This document shows, piece by piece, positions 12,901 through 26,100 of a stretch of DNA of 64,000 nt. Each line of letters begins with the position of its first letter. Within the stretch, counting starts at the first letter, position 1. The stretch comes from Mya arenaria (Eukaryota; Mollusca; Bivalvia; Myida; Myidae): assembly GCF_026914265.1 (NCBI RefSeq), contig NC_069136.1:21172715-21236714 (forward strand). Direction: 5' to 3'. The notes under the pieces are model-generated. The model was not told the DNA's origin. It made no database searches and saw only the letters and a list, made by a program, of their open reading frames with translations. Both the position numbers and the translations under genes were made by a program.

Positions 12901-15900
12901 CTGGACAGTCGTGACGTTCAAGTTCTGGGGTTGACTTCGTTTATGTTGGGGTCGGTTTGTGGGTGTAAGTTCGGGTCGGTATTGGGACGTGAAGGCGCGG
13001 TAGCTGGATTTAAAGGCTAGTAGGAGGTGGAATAACGTCGTCAGATGAAATGAGAGTTGGCACAGCTCGAAGAAGAAGAAGAATTTTTACATAGACAGAA
13101 GAACGAGGTGGAGGAAATTCGTGCAAGAATTCGACAAAAGAAACAGTCACTTGTTTAGTTACGAGGTGAGGTGTTGTCCTAAACTTCGAAACATGATTTT
13201 GTAAATGATATAGGCTTTTGACTTTAAAATGGTTTAAGAAAACATAAGCGTTTGAAAACGCCAAGTCAGAAACTCATTAACTTGGTCTGGATATTTTTAT
13301 CACATTGATATTGATAGTAGGGGTTCCGATTCTGAGTCTAGCAGTGATACTACCACTAGCAGTTGCATTCAGTTAAAGAAGTTAAAACACAAATAGAAAT
13401 ACTCTAGCAAAAATGTAAGGGAGTCTGAGGAAACTCTGGCTCTGATAAAAAAACAACAACAGGAAGACTAAGTCTAAGAGATCTGGCACTTTGGCTTAAG
13501 CAAGTGACCGTGTAACTCATAAAGAAAATTATCTTCAATCTCATTTGCGATATAAATCTGTAAGTGATGCTTTTACTTTTGATAAGTTAGATTTGAATCT
13601 GGTTTGTTGCTGGGAGTTAATTTCAAAATTGTCCCTTGCTAAGTCTGAGAGGAAGGCCAGGTAAGAATTGTTGAAAAGATTGATGTCATGTCATGTCACT
13701 ATGTTAAAAAGCAAGTGGTTTCAAAACCTAGCTTTGCAAATAAGGTGTCAAAGGAAAAGGGGGAAACTACTGAGAATTATCGTACATGGTTTTGAAGTCA
13801 ATACCAACGAAACAAATGTTCACAAAAACACCCCATACTCGTTATTAAAGGTGTATTGAGGTTGGCACAACATACTTGCGCATCATGTTGGATTAAAGAT
13901 AAAGTAAAATTAAAACATCCTGAATGTTCCAGTGCATGTCCACATGCGCAATTAACTAATATTATTGTTGTTATTTGAAAGAAAGAAGAAATGCAAATGA
14001 TGAATTAGTTGACCTGTTTCTAGTGGAAGGTCGATTCTGAAAAGGATTCATATATTGAGACATGTGTTTGCACGCACTCTTTTAGATGGACGGTTTGCAT
14101 GGTCACAAAAGTAATTGGAAAATATAGTAAAATTGATCAGGTAAAACATAACGAAAGGGTTTGTGAATCTGGTGTGTACAACTTAAAAGGTTGTAGAATT
14201 CCCGTTAATGATAGATTTGACACTGAATTAATAAGGCGTTTGCTTGGTCCTGATTATGATGATCTTTTAGTTAGGGATTTTTTGAAGTATGGGTTTCCCA
14301 TAGGAATTAAAGGAGGTGATGTAGAGAACTTTTAACTTGATTCGTGGAAGTACAAAAATCATTGCGGTGCTAATGAATTTCCTAATGAAATTGAGAAATA
14401 TTTAGGAAAGGAAAGTAAGGACTGTCGCATTTTAGGTCCGTTTAAGACAGATTACTTTTCTTCAAATTTAAAAGTTTCACAGTTGAATTCGGTTCCGAAG
14501 AAGGAAACTTCTGAGCGTAGTGTGATGTTTGATTTGTGTATGCCTAAAGGCTATATGATGTGAATGATTTCTTTGAGAAGGATTAGTACTTAGGAAAAAA
14601 GTTGTAATTAGTTTTCCCCAAAATGGGTGATTTTTTTCAGCCAATCAAAGCTCAGGTCCAGGTTGTCTCTTATTTAAGAAGAATTTGAAAAATGCATAAA
14701 GACAACTAAGTATTTGTCCTAGCAATTACAGTTTGGTAGCCTTTTGTTGGAAAAAAGCATATTTTCTGTGGCACAGTGTTAAGTATGGGTCTGAGATCAG
14801 CAGCACCAATATGTCAAAGAGTAATAAATGCAGTTGCTTGCATTATGTATCGAATAGGAGTTTTTATTTTGAATTATGGAGATGATTTGGCTTGAGCTTA
14901 AACGCCTTCGGAAGTAATGATTTTTTCAGGTGTTTTATTAAATGCCAAGACGATGCCAATGGATGTGACGCCTGAACTTTTCACAGAAATAGGTTATTTG
15001 GTGAAGTTATGGTTGGCTAAGAAGGAGGCATCGTTGAGAGAGCTCAAATCGTTGATAGGAAAATTTAATTTTGTTGTAAGGCCGGTTAGGGTTTGAGTTC
15101 TTGCCTCATATGCTTGTTCCTATTCCCATAGAAGTAACAAAGGACGTTCAATGGTAGGATAGATTTTGTGCCAGTACAATGGATTATATATCATGGAGTA
15201 TACCGAGAGGTCTATGCCAGACGCTATTTTGTCTACAGACGCTTGTATGTCGGGATGTGGAGATTTTTATCAAGGAAGTTATTTTCATACCGAGTTTCCA
15301 ACTCATGTACTGGAAAATGGTTTTGACATAGCTGGACTGAAATTACTTGGAATTGTTGTAGCTTTACGACTTTGGTCATGCAAGGAATAAAGGTTGTAAC
15401 TTATTGTGAAAATGATGCAGTGTGTCAGATTTTGAATACAGGGATATCAAGAAGTCTTGATTTACAAGAAGGTTTGAAAGAAGTTTGTTTTTAACTGCAG
15501 TTACTCAGTGTGATATAAGAGCAATTCATTTTTCTTGTACAGGAAATCGGGTAGTAGAAACAATTTAATTTTGTGAACGGGTTTTAAAAACCCCTTTATT
15601 GAATATATACCTGGTTCTTGCCTATTTCAGTCTTTTCTTACATAATTAACTAGGATCGAATCGTTTATTTAAGAAGAAATATAAAAAACCCTCCCTTCTC
15701 TCCCTTTTTTTATAAATTTATATTTAATATTATTTTAAATTTTGTATATCATTTGATATATAATCTGGCGTCATAATTAATATTATAAAATCATTACATG
15801 TTTAATTTCGATTGCGTTTGTGTGAATTATATTTTGTGTTTATATATATATGACATAGCATGTTTATGTTTGTATGTAATGTTTTGTTTGTCGTATAATA

Positions 15901-18900
15901 TTATTTTGCTTGACATTTAGTCTGCTTGCTTCACTTATGCTTATCAATGTTGCTTGATATCTATTTGTGTTCTACTTACTGTTTGCTTGCTAAATGTACT
16001 GTTGCTAAATGCTAATATTGATTATTGTTTTTGTGGTCCTCTATGCCTAAATCTTGAATAAAATTTCTATTAATCTGCCTGACTTGTTGTATTTATCTTA
16101 TAAGTGATAAAACATAGTTAGAAAGTGTGAATTCGTACAGAACTTTAAGACACATTGACAAAGAAACTGAAAAATCGCTCTTTACCTTTCTTGAATTTTG
16201 CATCGGAACTAAACCACACGATTCCGAGGTAGCTATCGGCACAAATCTCCTCTTCACTCTTTATTATGTATTTTCCAGCCTCATGCAAGCGTACTATGCG
16301 CCTTGGTGTGCTCTGTATGAAATGAGTTACATTTAAGCAGCTGCCACATAGAACAACAACCTCAAATCGATTATCTTTAAGCGTTTTATTCTAATAGTAA
16401 ATTGGGAAAATCAGTGCTACTAAGATAGGGAAAATGCAGCTTTTAAATGGCTTGTCTCATCGGGCGAGGAAGAGGACATACACTGAGAAGATTCGTTCAT
16501 CTTCATCCTGTTTCTGATGCAGAGAGATTGGTCAAAATCTCTGGGAAATGTTACAGTATATAAATTACACCACGTTAAACCCCCTATCCATATTGTTGTG
16601 ATTGCGGTTTCATCGGGTCTGTCAAAAAATCGAAACCCAACTGTAATGAACAACCCTTCCATGTTGAATCATATCCAAAGTGTTTTAACGAAAGGGATCT
16701 TATGTTAAGGTCATACCTTATTCATACTACTAGATGTATCCAGGACAAACACCTTTCTGCTTTTTGCCTCCTGTAAAATGGTGAATACTGGTGTAGTGTC
16801 GGTGTTTTCGGGGAGAGGTTCACTGTGGACTACAATTAAACCACATAACAATATTAGCACTTCTCTAGTTGTTTCCACAGAGTAAAATGTTGAGTGTATA
16901 CAGCATGATCCACAATATTTTCAGAGGACAGTTTTTATATCAATGATGTACACTGATATAATAAGCTCGACGTGATTTGCCCAATTGGAAATGACGTTTT
17001 AAAGTGTCACTCTTATTCAAAATGAATACATACACATGTATAACAAACATCACTTTTGAGTGACAAATCTTTAACTGCTTACTAAATAATGCATTTATGG
17101 AAAATATGATACTGATTACAATACTGCAACATTGTATTTAATAGCTGAAAACCCCAAATTATTAAATGATTGGTGAATGCTAAAAGATTTACAGTGATCT
17201 TCTATTGTCTCAGAAGGTAGAAATACCGTGTTTTCTGCACCTTTTTTCAAATTAAACGCAGTATCCTTCATAAGAACCATTGCTTTCGACAGTTATTAGT
17301 CCTTTTTGGTAAATTAAAACAATTGTATTAAATATGGAAAATCTCATTTGGGAGTAACAGTGCATCTTTAAATATCGTTTATAATAATAACATTTTATTT
17401 CTCAGTGTTAAACGCCAAAACGTAACTTCTTTCTTTACCAGGAGCTAAAATTATTGATAGCCTAAGTTTAAAAGGTAAAGTCGACAGAGTAATCAGGCAA
17501 GCATAGTTCATAAGAATTACCATTTGGACAAGGAAATTCAAGATCGCATTAATGCTTGCAGAAGTTAAATAAGTTTATAAAAGAGTTATTTACCTCCCTT
17601 AAAATCTGGATGTTCTCTCATGACAGCCCACACGCTCTTGTGGTCACAGTAAAGGTTCTGCTTATTTGTTGCAAGTCTGTTGTGTCTTCTCGTTTCAGGT
17701 GCATCTTCAGTATCGTCACAAAACAGGTCAAGCTGTAATAGAATTTATATGATAGTGAACCCCAATCATAATTTTATTTAATTGTCTTAATTATTACAAA
17801 GGCGCGTTTAAACGCGTTGGTGCAGACGGTTATTTTAAAGGATCATTTAACAGAGTAATTCTGACAATGAGCTAGACTAGTACAGGTATCCAACGAAATA
17901 AACTTGAAACGTTTGGAAGACAGGTTTAACTATGATTTCTTCATGCAACTATACGTTCCTGAACAGCTCTACAACATACTTGGTCCACGAATTGATTGTC
18001 CATGATGGACGCCCGTGCTGCTGGTTGTGTTAGATCAGGACAGAATCGACAACCAGGGTGTATACGTCTTGTTGAGTCATTGGTATCACACAATGGGCTA
18101 GCCTTACAGTCTGTACCGAACCCCACACGGCCTCTGATGTTCTCACTGCAGCTGAAGTGGAAATGCGTTAGAATCAACGTGTACTAGGATAAGGTTTTTA
18201 TATTTTCAAAGTACGCAAACAGACAAATACAAAACATTAAAATTGCTTGTAATAAAATCGAATTAAAATTATAGTGGTCTCTTGCTTTAACAGTGTTTTA
18301 TATAGTATTGGTAAAGTATACATTAAATAAATTGAACATCATTAGACATAAGTTGTGATAATAGTAAATTCTGAAGTTAAGTTATAAGTCTGTTCACAAT
18401 GATTTCATTCACTTTTTGTTGCTGTACAATCAGTTTCAGTTTAGACCTTTATGAATATTCCTGTTACCTTGTGGGTTTCCACTTCCCTCCAGCTTGGTAG
18501 AAATGCCCTTTGGACTCCTCATCAGTACCATATTCCGGAAACACGCCCCACCGTAGCTGTGCCCATTCGTGAACGAGAACATTCTCTGCGAAAATAACCG
18601 TCAACATATATATTTTTCATGATAGGAGAGTAGAACGAAAAGTCAGTAAAACCATTAACTTATGTTAAAATACAGTAAATCACTCCAGACAAGACACAAA
18701 AACATTCAATACACATACAATTGTATTTTCTATTAGTAAAAAATGAGGACATTGTTTTCGTTATACATGTATGTTTTATATGCATTCGTCTCGCATTTCG
18801 ACTGGCAAATGTATAATAAAAATCCTTTCGCTTTTGGTATTTGTTAAACAGATTGTTCAAAACTTATAAACTCTATTGAGGCAGATAATAATGTCAAATA

Positions 18901-20164
18901 AAAATGTTATTTTATTGCATTTGCATTATATTTCATTGTTTAATTTTTGCAATACCATCCGTGCGTTGCATCCACATTTTAAAAAGTGTTTCATTGATAA
19001 TGCAACTGGGAATGATACAAGTAGTACGGTTTCAAATTAAATTATTTGGCATAATTCCAGCAATGACGAACTGATACATACTCTGCTCTTTGGTCTTTTT
19101 AACGTAATGAAGGAGTACGAGTGATGTACGAGACGAACTCACCCACACAACGGTATTTACAAGATTTTTATAATTAGGAAGGCCATTATCTAATGTTGTT
19201 AAAACTTATGGCCCGACCAAATTGTAGAATAATAATGTGTGTCGAAATGATATATAATCAACATCGATTACTTTCTGCTATCTTGTAATCGTGATTGATT
19301 TCTTTCTCCTATCTTGTAATCGACATCGATTTCTTTGTGCTATCTTGTAATCGACATTGATTACTTTCTGCTATGTTGAAATCGACATCGATTACTTTTT
19401 GCTATCTTGTAATCGACATCGATTACTTTCTTCTGTCTTGTAATCGACATCGACTACTTTCTGCTATCTTGTAATTGATGTCGATCTTGGCGCGGAAATG
19501 CAACAACAACGCGAAGGGTGTAAATGAAAACTGATTTTTCTCTGATAGCATATTCAAGTCTTGGTAGACAGATATAAAAATATTGCGCTAACATAGTTTT
19601 GAACAAAGGAGTATTATACATTGTAAGTCACATGGAATATTTTAGTCCCATATTTCCATCCAATCACAATCGATCAGTCTTATCGTGTTTTCCAAAGTCA
19701 GTCCTTGATTTGTTCATGACGAATGATAAGGGAAGATAAGTGTACGTTCCTCCTTGCCCACAAACATCATTGCCAAATGTCCTAGGGGTTATCAGTTGCC
19801 CGTCTTCTATCTGCATGAAAATAATTTGAAACAGATGCGGGTATAATGAAAAGGAAGGTGTTTTCAAGGATGGCAATCATTGATACATCTAATTCTTTTA
19901 TTTTTCTTTCTAATGCGTAATTGATAATTATTATTATAGTTTTGCCGAAAGACATCGAGTTTGTCATCTGTCTGTCTCAATGTCTGGACCAACATCATTA
20001 ATAACAAGGTGATTCAAAGCCACGATTTGTACTAGGAAGCTTATATTAATTATTCTACACTACACATACTACTGTATGCCTCGTTTAAAAGAGTCAAGCT
20101 TTATACCAGGAAGGTTATATTAATTACGACGACACCTGTGTATTTTTTTAAAAGAGTAACAAAC

Positions 20165-20199
<35 letters not shown>

Positions 20200-23100
20200 T
20201 TACGTTTTTATCACTTCTTTATGTTGATTTCATCTCAATATGCAGCATTCCAGTCAAAAACTGCTTTATTATTGTACATGTACAAGATAATAATTTACTT
20301 TCAATTATATAAACACAATGAGTCACGAAACGTATCTGTGCTGTTAGTTTTTACACCAGTTTTGGAAATTGTTATATATTGGCTATTAACATCTCTAAAT
20401 TGGCATTGGTATTTCACTATTTGATAAACAGGTGATGATGTAACGTACCGGCTGTATCTTCCATCGGTGTCGTTGAATTTATATGGATCGCTCTTTAATA
20501 TAATTTTCCTCAGGCTAATTTGCCTTACGATTGAAACAAGTGATTAAATACCTGAACACCTGTCAGAACACTTATCACAATGCTCTGTGACTAACGAAGA
20601 TACCAAGTATTTGACTCCTGGAGATCCAAGCTCTGGTCACCAGACTAGATCGCAATGCCTTATGTATCTGGCTACTTGAACAGGAACACAACAAAACCCC
20701 AAGACGTGCCAAGTTTCGGATGCTATTCCATGCCACAGTATCTCTTGGGCGTACTCGCCTGGACCCTTGTCATCACACATATCGCAGTGCCCTGTATCCA
20801 ACACGGTATGAGGCTTATTGGAGTTTCCAGCCACCAGCTCCGTTCACCAGACTAGATCGCAATGCCCTATGTATCTGGCTACTTGAACAGGAACACAACG
20901 AAACCCCAAGACGTGCCAAGTTTCGGATGCTATTCCATGCCACAGTATCTCTTGGGCGTACTCGCCTGGACCCTTGTCATCACACATATCGCAGTGCCCT
21001 GTATCCAACACGGTATGAGGCTTATTGGAGTTTCCAGCCACCAGCTCCGTTCACCAGACTAGATCGCAATGTCCTATGTATCTGGCTACTTGAACAGGAA
21101 CACAACAAAACCCCAAGACGTGCCAAGTTTCGGATGCTATTCCATGCCACAGTATCTCTTGGGCGTACTCGCCTGGACCCTTGTCATCACACATATCGCA
21201 GTGCCCTGTATCCAACACGGTATGAGGCTTATTGGAGTTTCCAGCCACCAGCTCCGTTCACTAGACTAGATCGCAATGTCCTATGTATCTGGCTACTTGA
21301 ACTTGAACACAAAGAAACCCCCAAGACGTGCCAAGTTTCGGATGCTATTCTATGCCACAGTATCTCTTGGGCGTACTCGCCTGGACCCTTGTCAGCACAC
21401 ATATCGTGGTGCCCTGTAGCCAATACGGTATGAGGCTTACTGGAGTTTCCAGCCACCAGCTCCGTTCACCAGACTAGATCGCAATGCCCTATGTATCTGG
21501 CTACTTGAACTGAAACACTAGATTAACCTATAGATATGAAGTTCCTGGTGTCTTTAAATCCCTCAGATTACAATGCCCTGTGATCAATATTCAACAGCCA
21601 GAATGTCAAGAATCTTATTTACAGCCTTCAAACGGCGATTTCCGGTTTACTGCTTGAACTTACCTCGACGGCGGTCAGACACAGAATGACTATTTCAGCT
21701 GACCGACGCTATTATATACACACTGGGCGTACGAGTTTATTATTATAAATTCCACTTTCACGGGTGCGAAACAGTGGCTCCAGCTCTTTTAAGAGCTAGA
21801 GCAAAAGAACGGACATTATCAAGAAAGGTAAGTATGACGTGTTATTTTATCTAATATCACAATTATGAGGGCTTATTTGAGAAATCGGGGAATGCAGTGC
21901 CATATAAATATCTTCACACGCGTTTCGGTTATTCTGTAAACATATTGCTTATGGAGTAATAAGATCGAATCTCCCATCAAGCACTCGCATGTTTACAAAC
22001 GGAAGTAGAACATTTTCACCAATTTACACTCAAGAAGCTTACATTTAAGATGAAACCAGTATTATCGAGTGCTTTTAATTTGTCGGGAATAAAAATGACG
22101 GCCTGTTTACAGGAATAAGCATGTAAATACTCTGTTTTGGGGTTGAGCTGGGGCTAAAAGCCAGAGAGCTTGAGCCAAAGCGTGGAGGATGAGCCAATAC
22201 GCTGTATAATAATGCACTCAACTCGGCATATTTGGAATAGTTGAAGTTCTGTATTTAATACTAGTATAAGTAATCTTGCAAAGATGCGGTTGCGCTACAA
22301 TGATTACACAAGCCTTCAAACTGCATTTGGCACACGTTAAACTTTTGAATGACAGGACACTGCTTTGAAAGACATTGATGTAAACGTGCTTATACGTATG
22401 TTCCTACCTTGAAGTGTCCGCGCTCGGATTGTTTGACTGGCTGGGCTTCTCCCTGTTGTGACCAGGATATTGGAACGACGATGTTGATCTGACCGAAATA
22501 CACACGTTCTTCAGTAGCTCTGAATAGCAGTCGAGATGCAGCAGTGAAGATATCCTAGAGAAATGAGTAAATGTTTGACGACTTCCGGATGATATTTTGA
22601 TCAGTATGCAACAAAGAGGATTGCAAAAAGTGTGCTGCGAAAGTTGGTATAGTAATTAGCCCAACAGAAAATCTTAATTTAAATATGCTAATTAACTTGA
22701 TTTTCGGTTTCAAAGAAAAGGTGTTGTTGTTGTTTTATTTGCGTAGATACCACCATTAAACGAGTGTGTACAATAAGAGAGAAGTTACTGCCTATAACCA
22801 TTATATAATCATATCATAATTGCATAAAATGCAGGTTTGAGGTCTGTTATAGAGGTAAGTTAACGAACAAACGCCAGACGTAAACGGTTAATAACGTGTA
22901 TTATTCATAATGTCCACGTGCCTTCAACAACTGTCAGTTTTACATGTGTAGGGTTGTAGCTAAACGTTATGGAAGGGTACTGCACCCTGTCCTTTTTTGT
23001 AAGCACCCTTTGCCCTCATGGAGACAAGAATAGGCATAGGCACATTTCTGCCTTTATAGAATTTAATGCTGAATGTCATTTCTATTTTTTTTCTTTTGAT

Positions 23101-26100
23101 TAATAGTTAAATGATTATAAATTCATACAATCTTGACATATATGGCAGATGAAAGCTAATAAAACCTAATTCCTAACATTTTCCGTGAAATGCAGAGAAT
23201 GCTTAGTCTTCATAGCCCGATAAAATGTGCCCTTTTCTCCCTTTTCACCCTGTTCCTCTTCTAAGGCACTTTGTCCCATTCAAAATCATATTAAACCCTA
23301 AGTAAGCATACCCGGGTTATATACTTATCGGATATAAGAATGACATTGGTTCAACTGTTGATTCCCTTTTTATAATATTCAAAAATCCTGCCAAGATGAG
23401 AACTATACATCACAAACAAATGATTCAAAAATATGTTTCTTTTTGACGAACAAGAATCCAACTGGTCAGGTCATTAAAAGTTGCCCCCATGAAGTTTTTT
23501 GATACTGAGTATTGTTTTCATAATATAAACAACGTGAGACTGCTAAAATTTAAACCAAAATAGCATGCCAAAATGTTAAATTAAAATTTAAAACATCTCA
23601 AAATTTTATTTTTTATTAAGAGTTGAGGTAGAAACTTTTCTAAAGTTAAACAAATATCCAATGCAATATGTATTGGTGTAATAAGTTGACAAGTTTTGCA
23701 TTCAAATAACTCAGTTCATGATATCATAAATAAATGTTATTATCAGACAAAGAAATTGATCACCAGAGAGAAGACAGACAGAATTGTTAAGTGTCGTAAA
23801 CATACGTGCAATCTATTTTTAAACACGATATAGAAATTCTTCAAGTTTTAATGTATCCACACAGAAAAGAAACTAAACTTATTTAACAGGGTTTTTACAT
23901 CATTCGCTCAATTATTACGATTATCTGGACTTCCAGCCATATCATTGTATAGCTTATCAGAGGCGTAGCCAGGCCTTACTGAATGTTACGCACGAAAGGG
24001 GAAGGATGTGGGAGGGGAAATATCCCTGTAGCCGGTGGGGGTTCGGGGGGCCTCCCCAGGGGAAAAAATGGAAAATGGAACTAACATGTTGAGCTCTGAG
24101 GTGTATTTGGAGGGATTTATAGGTTCGAGGCGGTCGACTTTGTAGTTACTAAGTGATTGATTTAGGCTCAGTAACTTTAGCTGATTTTCCTTTTATTCTG
24201 GTATCAGTTTTTAGCTAAGCCCTCAACTTTGATGCCATTTTTGGCCATAATTATTTATTTTTTTCATTTTTGAAATTGATGTTACGCACATTCGTAAGTG
24301 CGTAACGCTGGCTATGCCCCTGCTTATCTATTATCTATGTTAAAGAAATAGTCTTACCCTTTAATTTTATAATTTGAGCATATTATTTTACATGTAACGG
24401 TTTTCAAACTGTTTCAAACCTGTCCGGCAATATTACATTTGCTCGATTTGACACCTAGACTATATGTACAAAACTTTAAGCGAACAATACTCTTAATTTA
24501 TTTCGATTTGGTAGAAACCCACATTTAACATCCATAATTCATCGTGGCACTTACAAAAGCGTCAGATGATTGGCAAATGACGCCAGGTTTGAAATTGTTA
24601 TGTTGAGTATTATTATTCAGTATATTTAGACCTTTAAGAGCAAAGATTCCTTAGTTTAAAACAAAATATCCGGTAAAGTAAAAAACAGTACTAGGGAAAT
24701 TAAAATTATCACCTGTTTCAATCTACATATTGCCGTGTAACCATACATAGCCATAAACAAGAGCGAGGCTGTGTTGTTGTAATGAAGAGTAAAGCACGCT
24801 TTACAAAGGAATAATATATTATATATTGTAATATTTTTTGTATATTTCTTTAAATTCCGTTTGCATTTTCCGGAAAGAAGTTGATAATAGGAGTAAGTAT
24901 GTGTTAGTGTTTAAATGTTTCAGACATTGAAAATAATGATTTTGAAAAAGTTGGATCCCCGTTAGGGAATAATTTACATAAGAGAATTCCACAGCCCACG
25001 ATTTTGGAACTTGCAGAAGTTGTAGAGGTTAGAAATATAAGAAATCAGATATAACATAATTCAAAAGTGGGGTTTATGGAAGTAATTTGTACTGTTTTTA
25101 AATAAAAAAACAACATGATGATAGTGAATCATAAAGTGTTTTGAGACACATTTTTTGTGTCGAAATTGTAAATTGTATGTAACATCTGCCATTCGTTGTT
25201 TCCCCTTGTTTTGGTAACGCCGATACACATTATACACAGATATATTTCAGAATGAGTTGTAGGTAATACAGAAGATTCTTTGGTTATAATTAGATAGCAG
25301 AAGTATGAATCACATCCTCAAAAAACAATTAAACGGCGTTTTAGCTAAATCAAACGTCTCATTGAATAATTTTGTCATTGTTCTAGACGCTTATTCGAAA
25401 GTCAGATCTTGTGGAATAGTCAATTGTTCGTAATAGAGAATACCATTTGGCAACAGTATCTTTAGAAAGTTTAGTAGTATTTTTACTTTTGAGATTACAT
25501 TTTATATAATATTGTCAGTCGATATATTTTAATGTCTTATAATCATTTGGAATCATAAAAAGAGGAAATTAGTCAGTTTATAAAACGGAAGATAGCTGAT
25601 ATCCCTAAGATGGTGTTCAAATGGGCTCGTCCTTAGGCGTATGAGGCGATATTTTACTTTGAGTTGTTAGTCTGAATTGGAACAGTGATCGAGTAGGATC
25701 GAGTCAGTTTGTTGTGTGTTGAAGGATAGAAGGGGTCTGATTGGTCAACAAGGTTACGATAAAAGGGTACTAGTGGACTTCAGGGATCTCCTCTCATCAT
25801 TGCGACAGCGCATGGGTTCTATGATGACATTTGTGACTGAAGCTAACACCTGGACCTTGGACCATGTAATAAATATCCCAGTAAACTGCCTGGTTGTCAC
25901 AATCCCTGTAATGGTGGTGTAGCATACCGATAGGCTTTGATATACATTTCTATAGACCGGGTCGTAGTGATGCATCGTACTGTGTAACTGTTGTATTACT
26001 GCTCGGTGCACTAATAATGAGGGTCATAAAAAATGAATTTGAAAATTTAGCAATTTGTTAAATAAGGGTTAAACAAACATCAATGAAGTTGGACTTCTTT

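Noticed and set aside
20720-21433. Plus-strand open frame of 237 codons as a gene
   Set aside because: It is the 207-bp repeat read in one of several open frames; no start context or domain.
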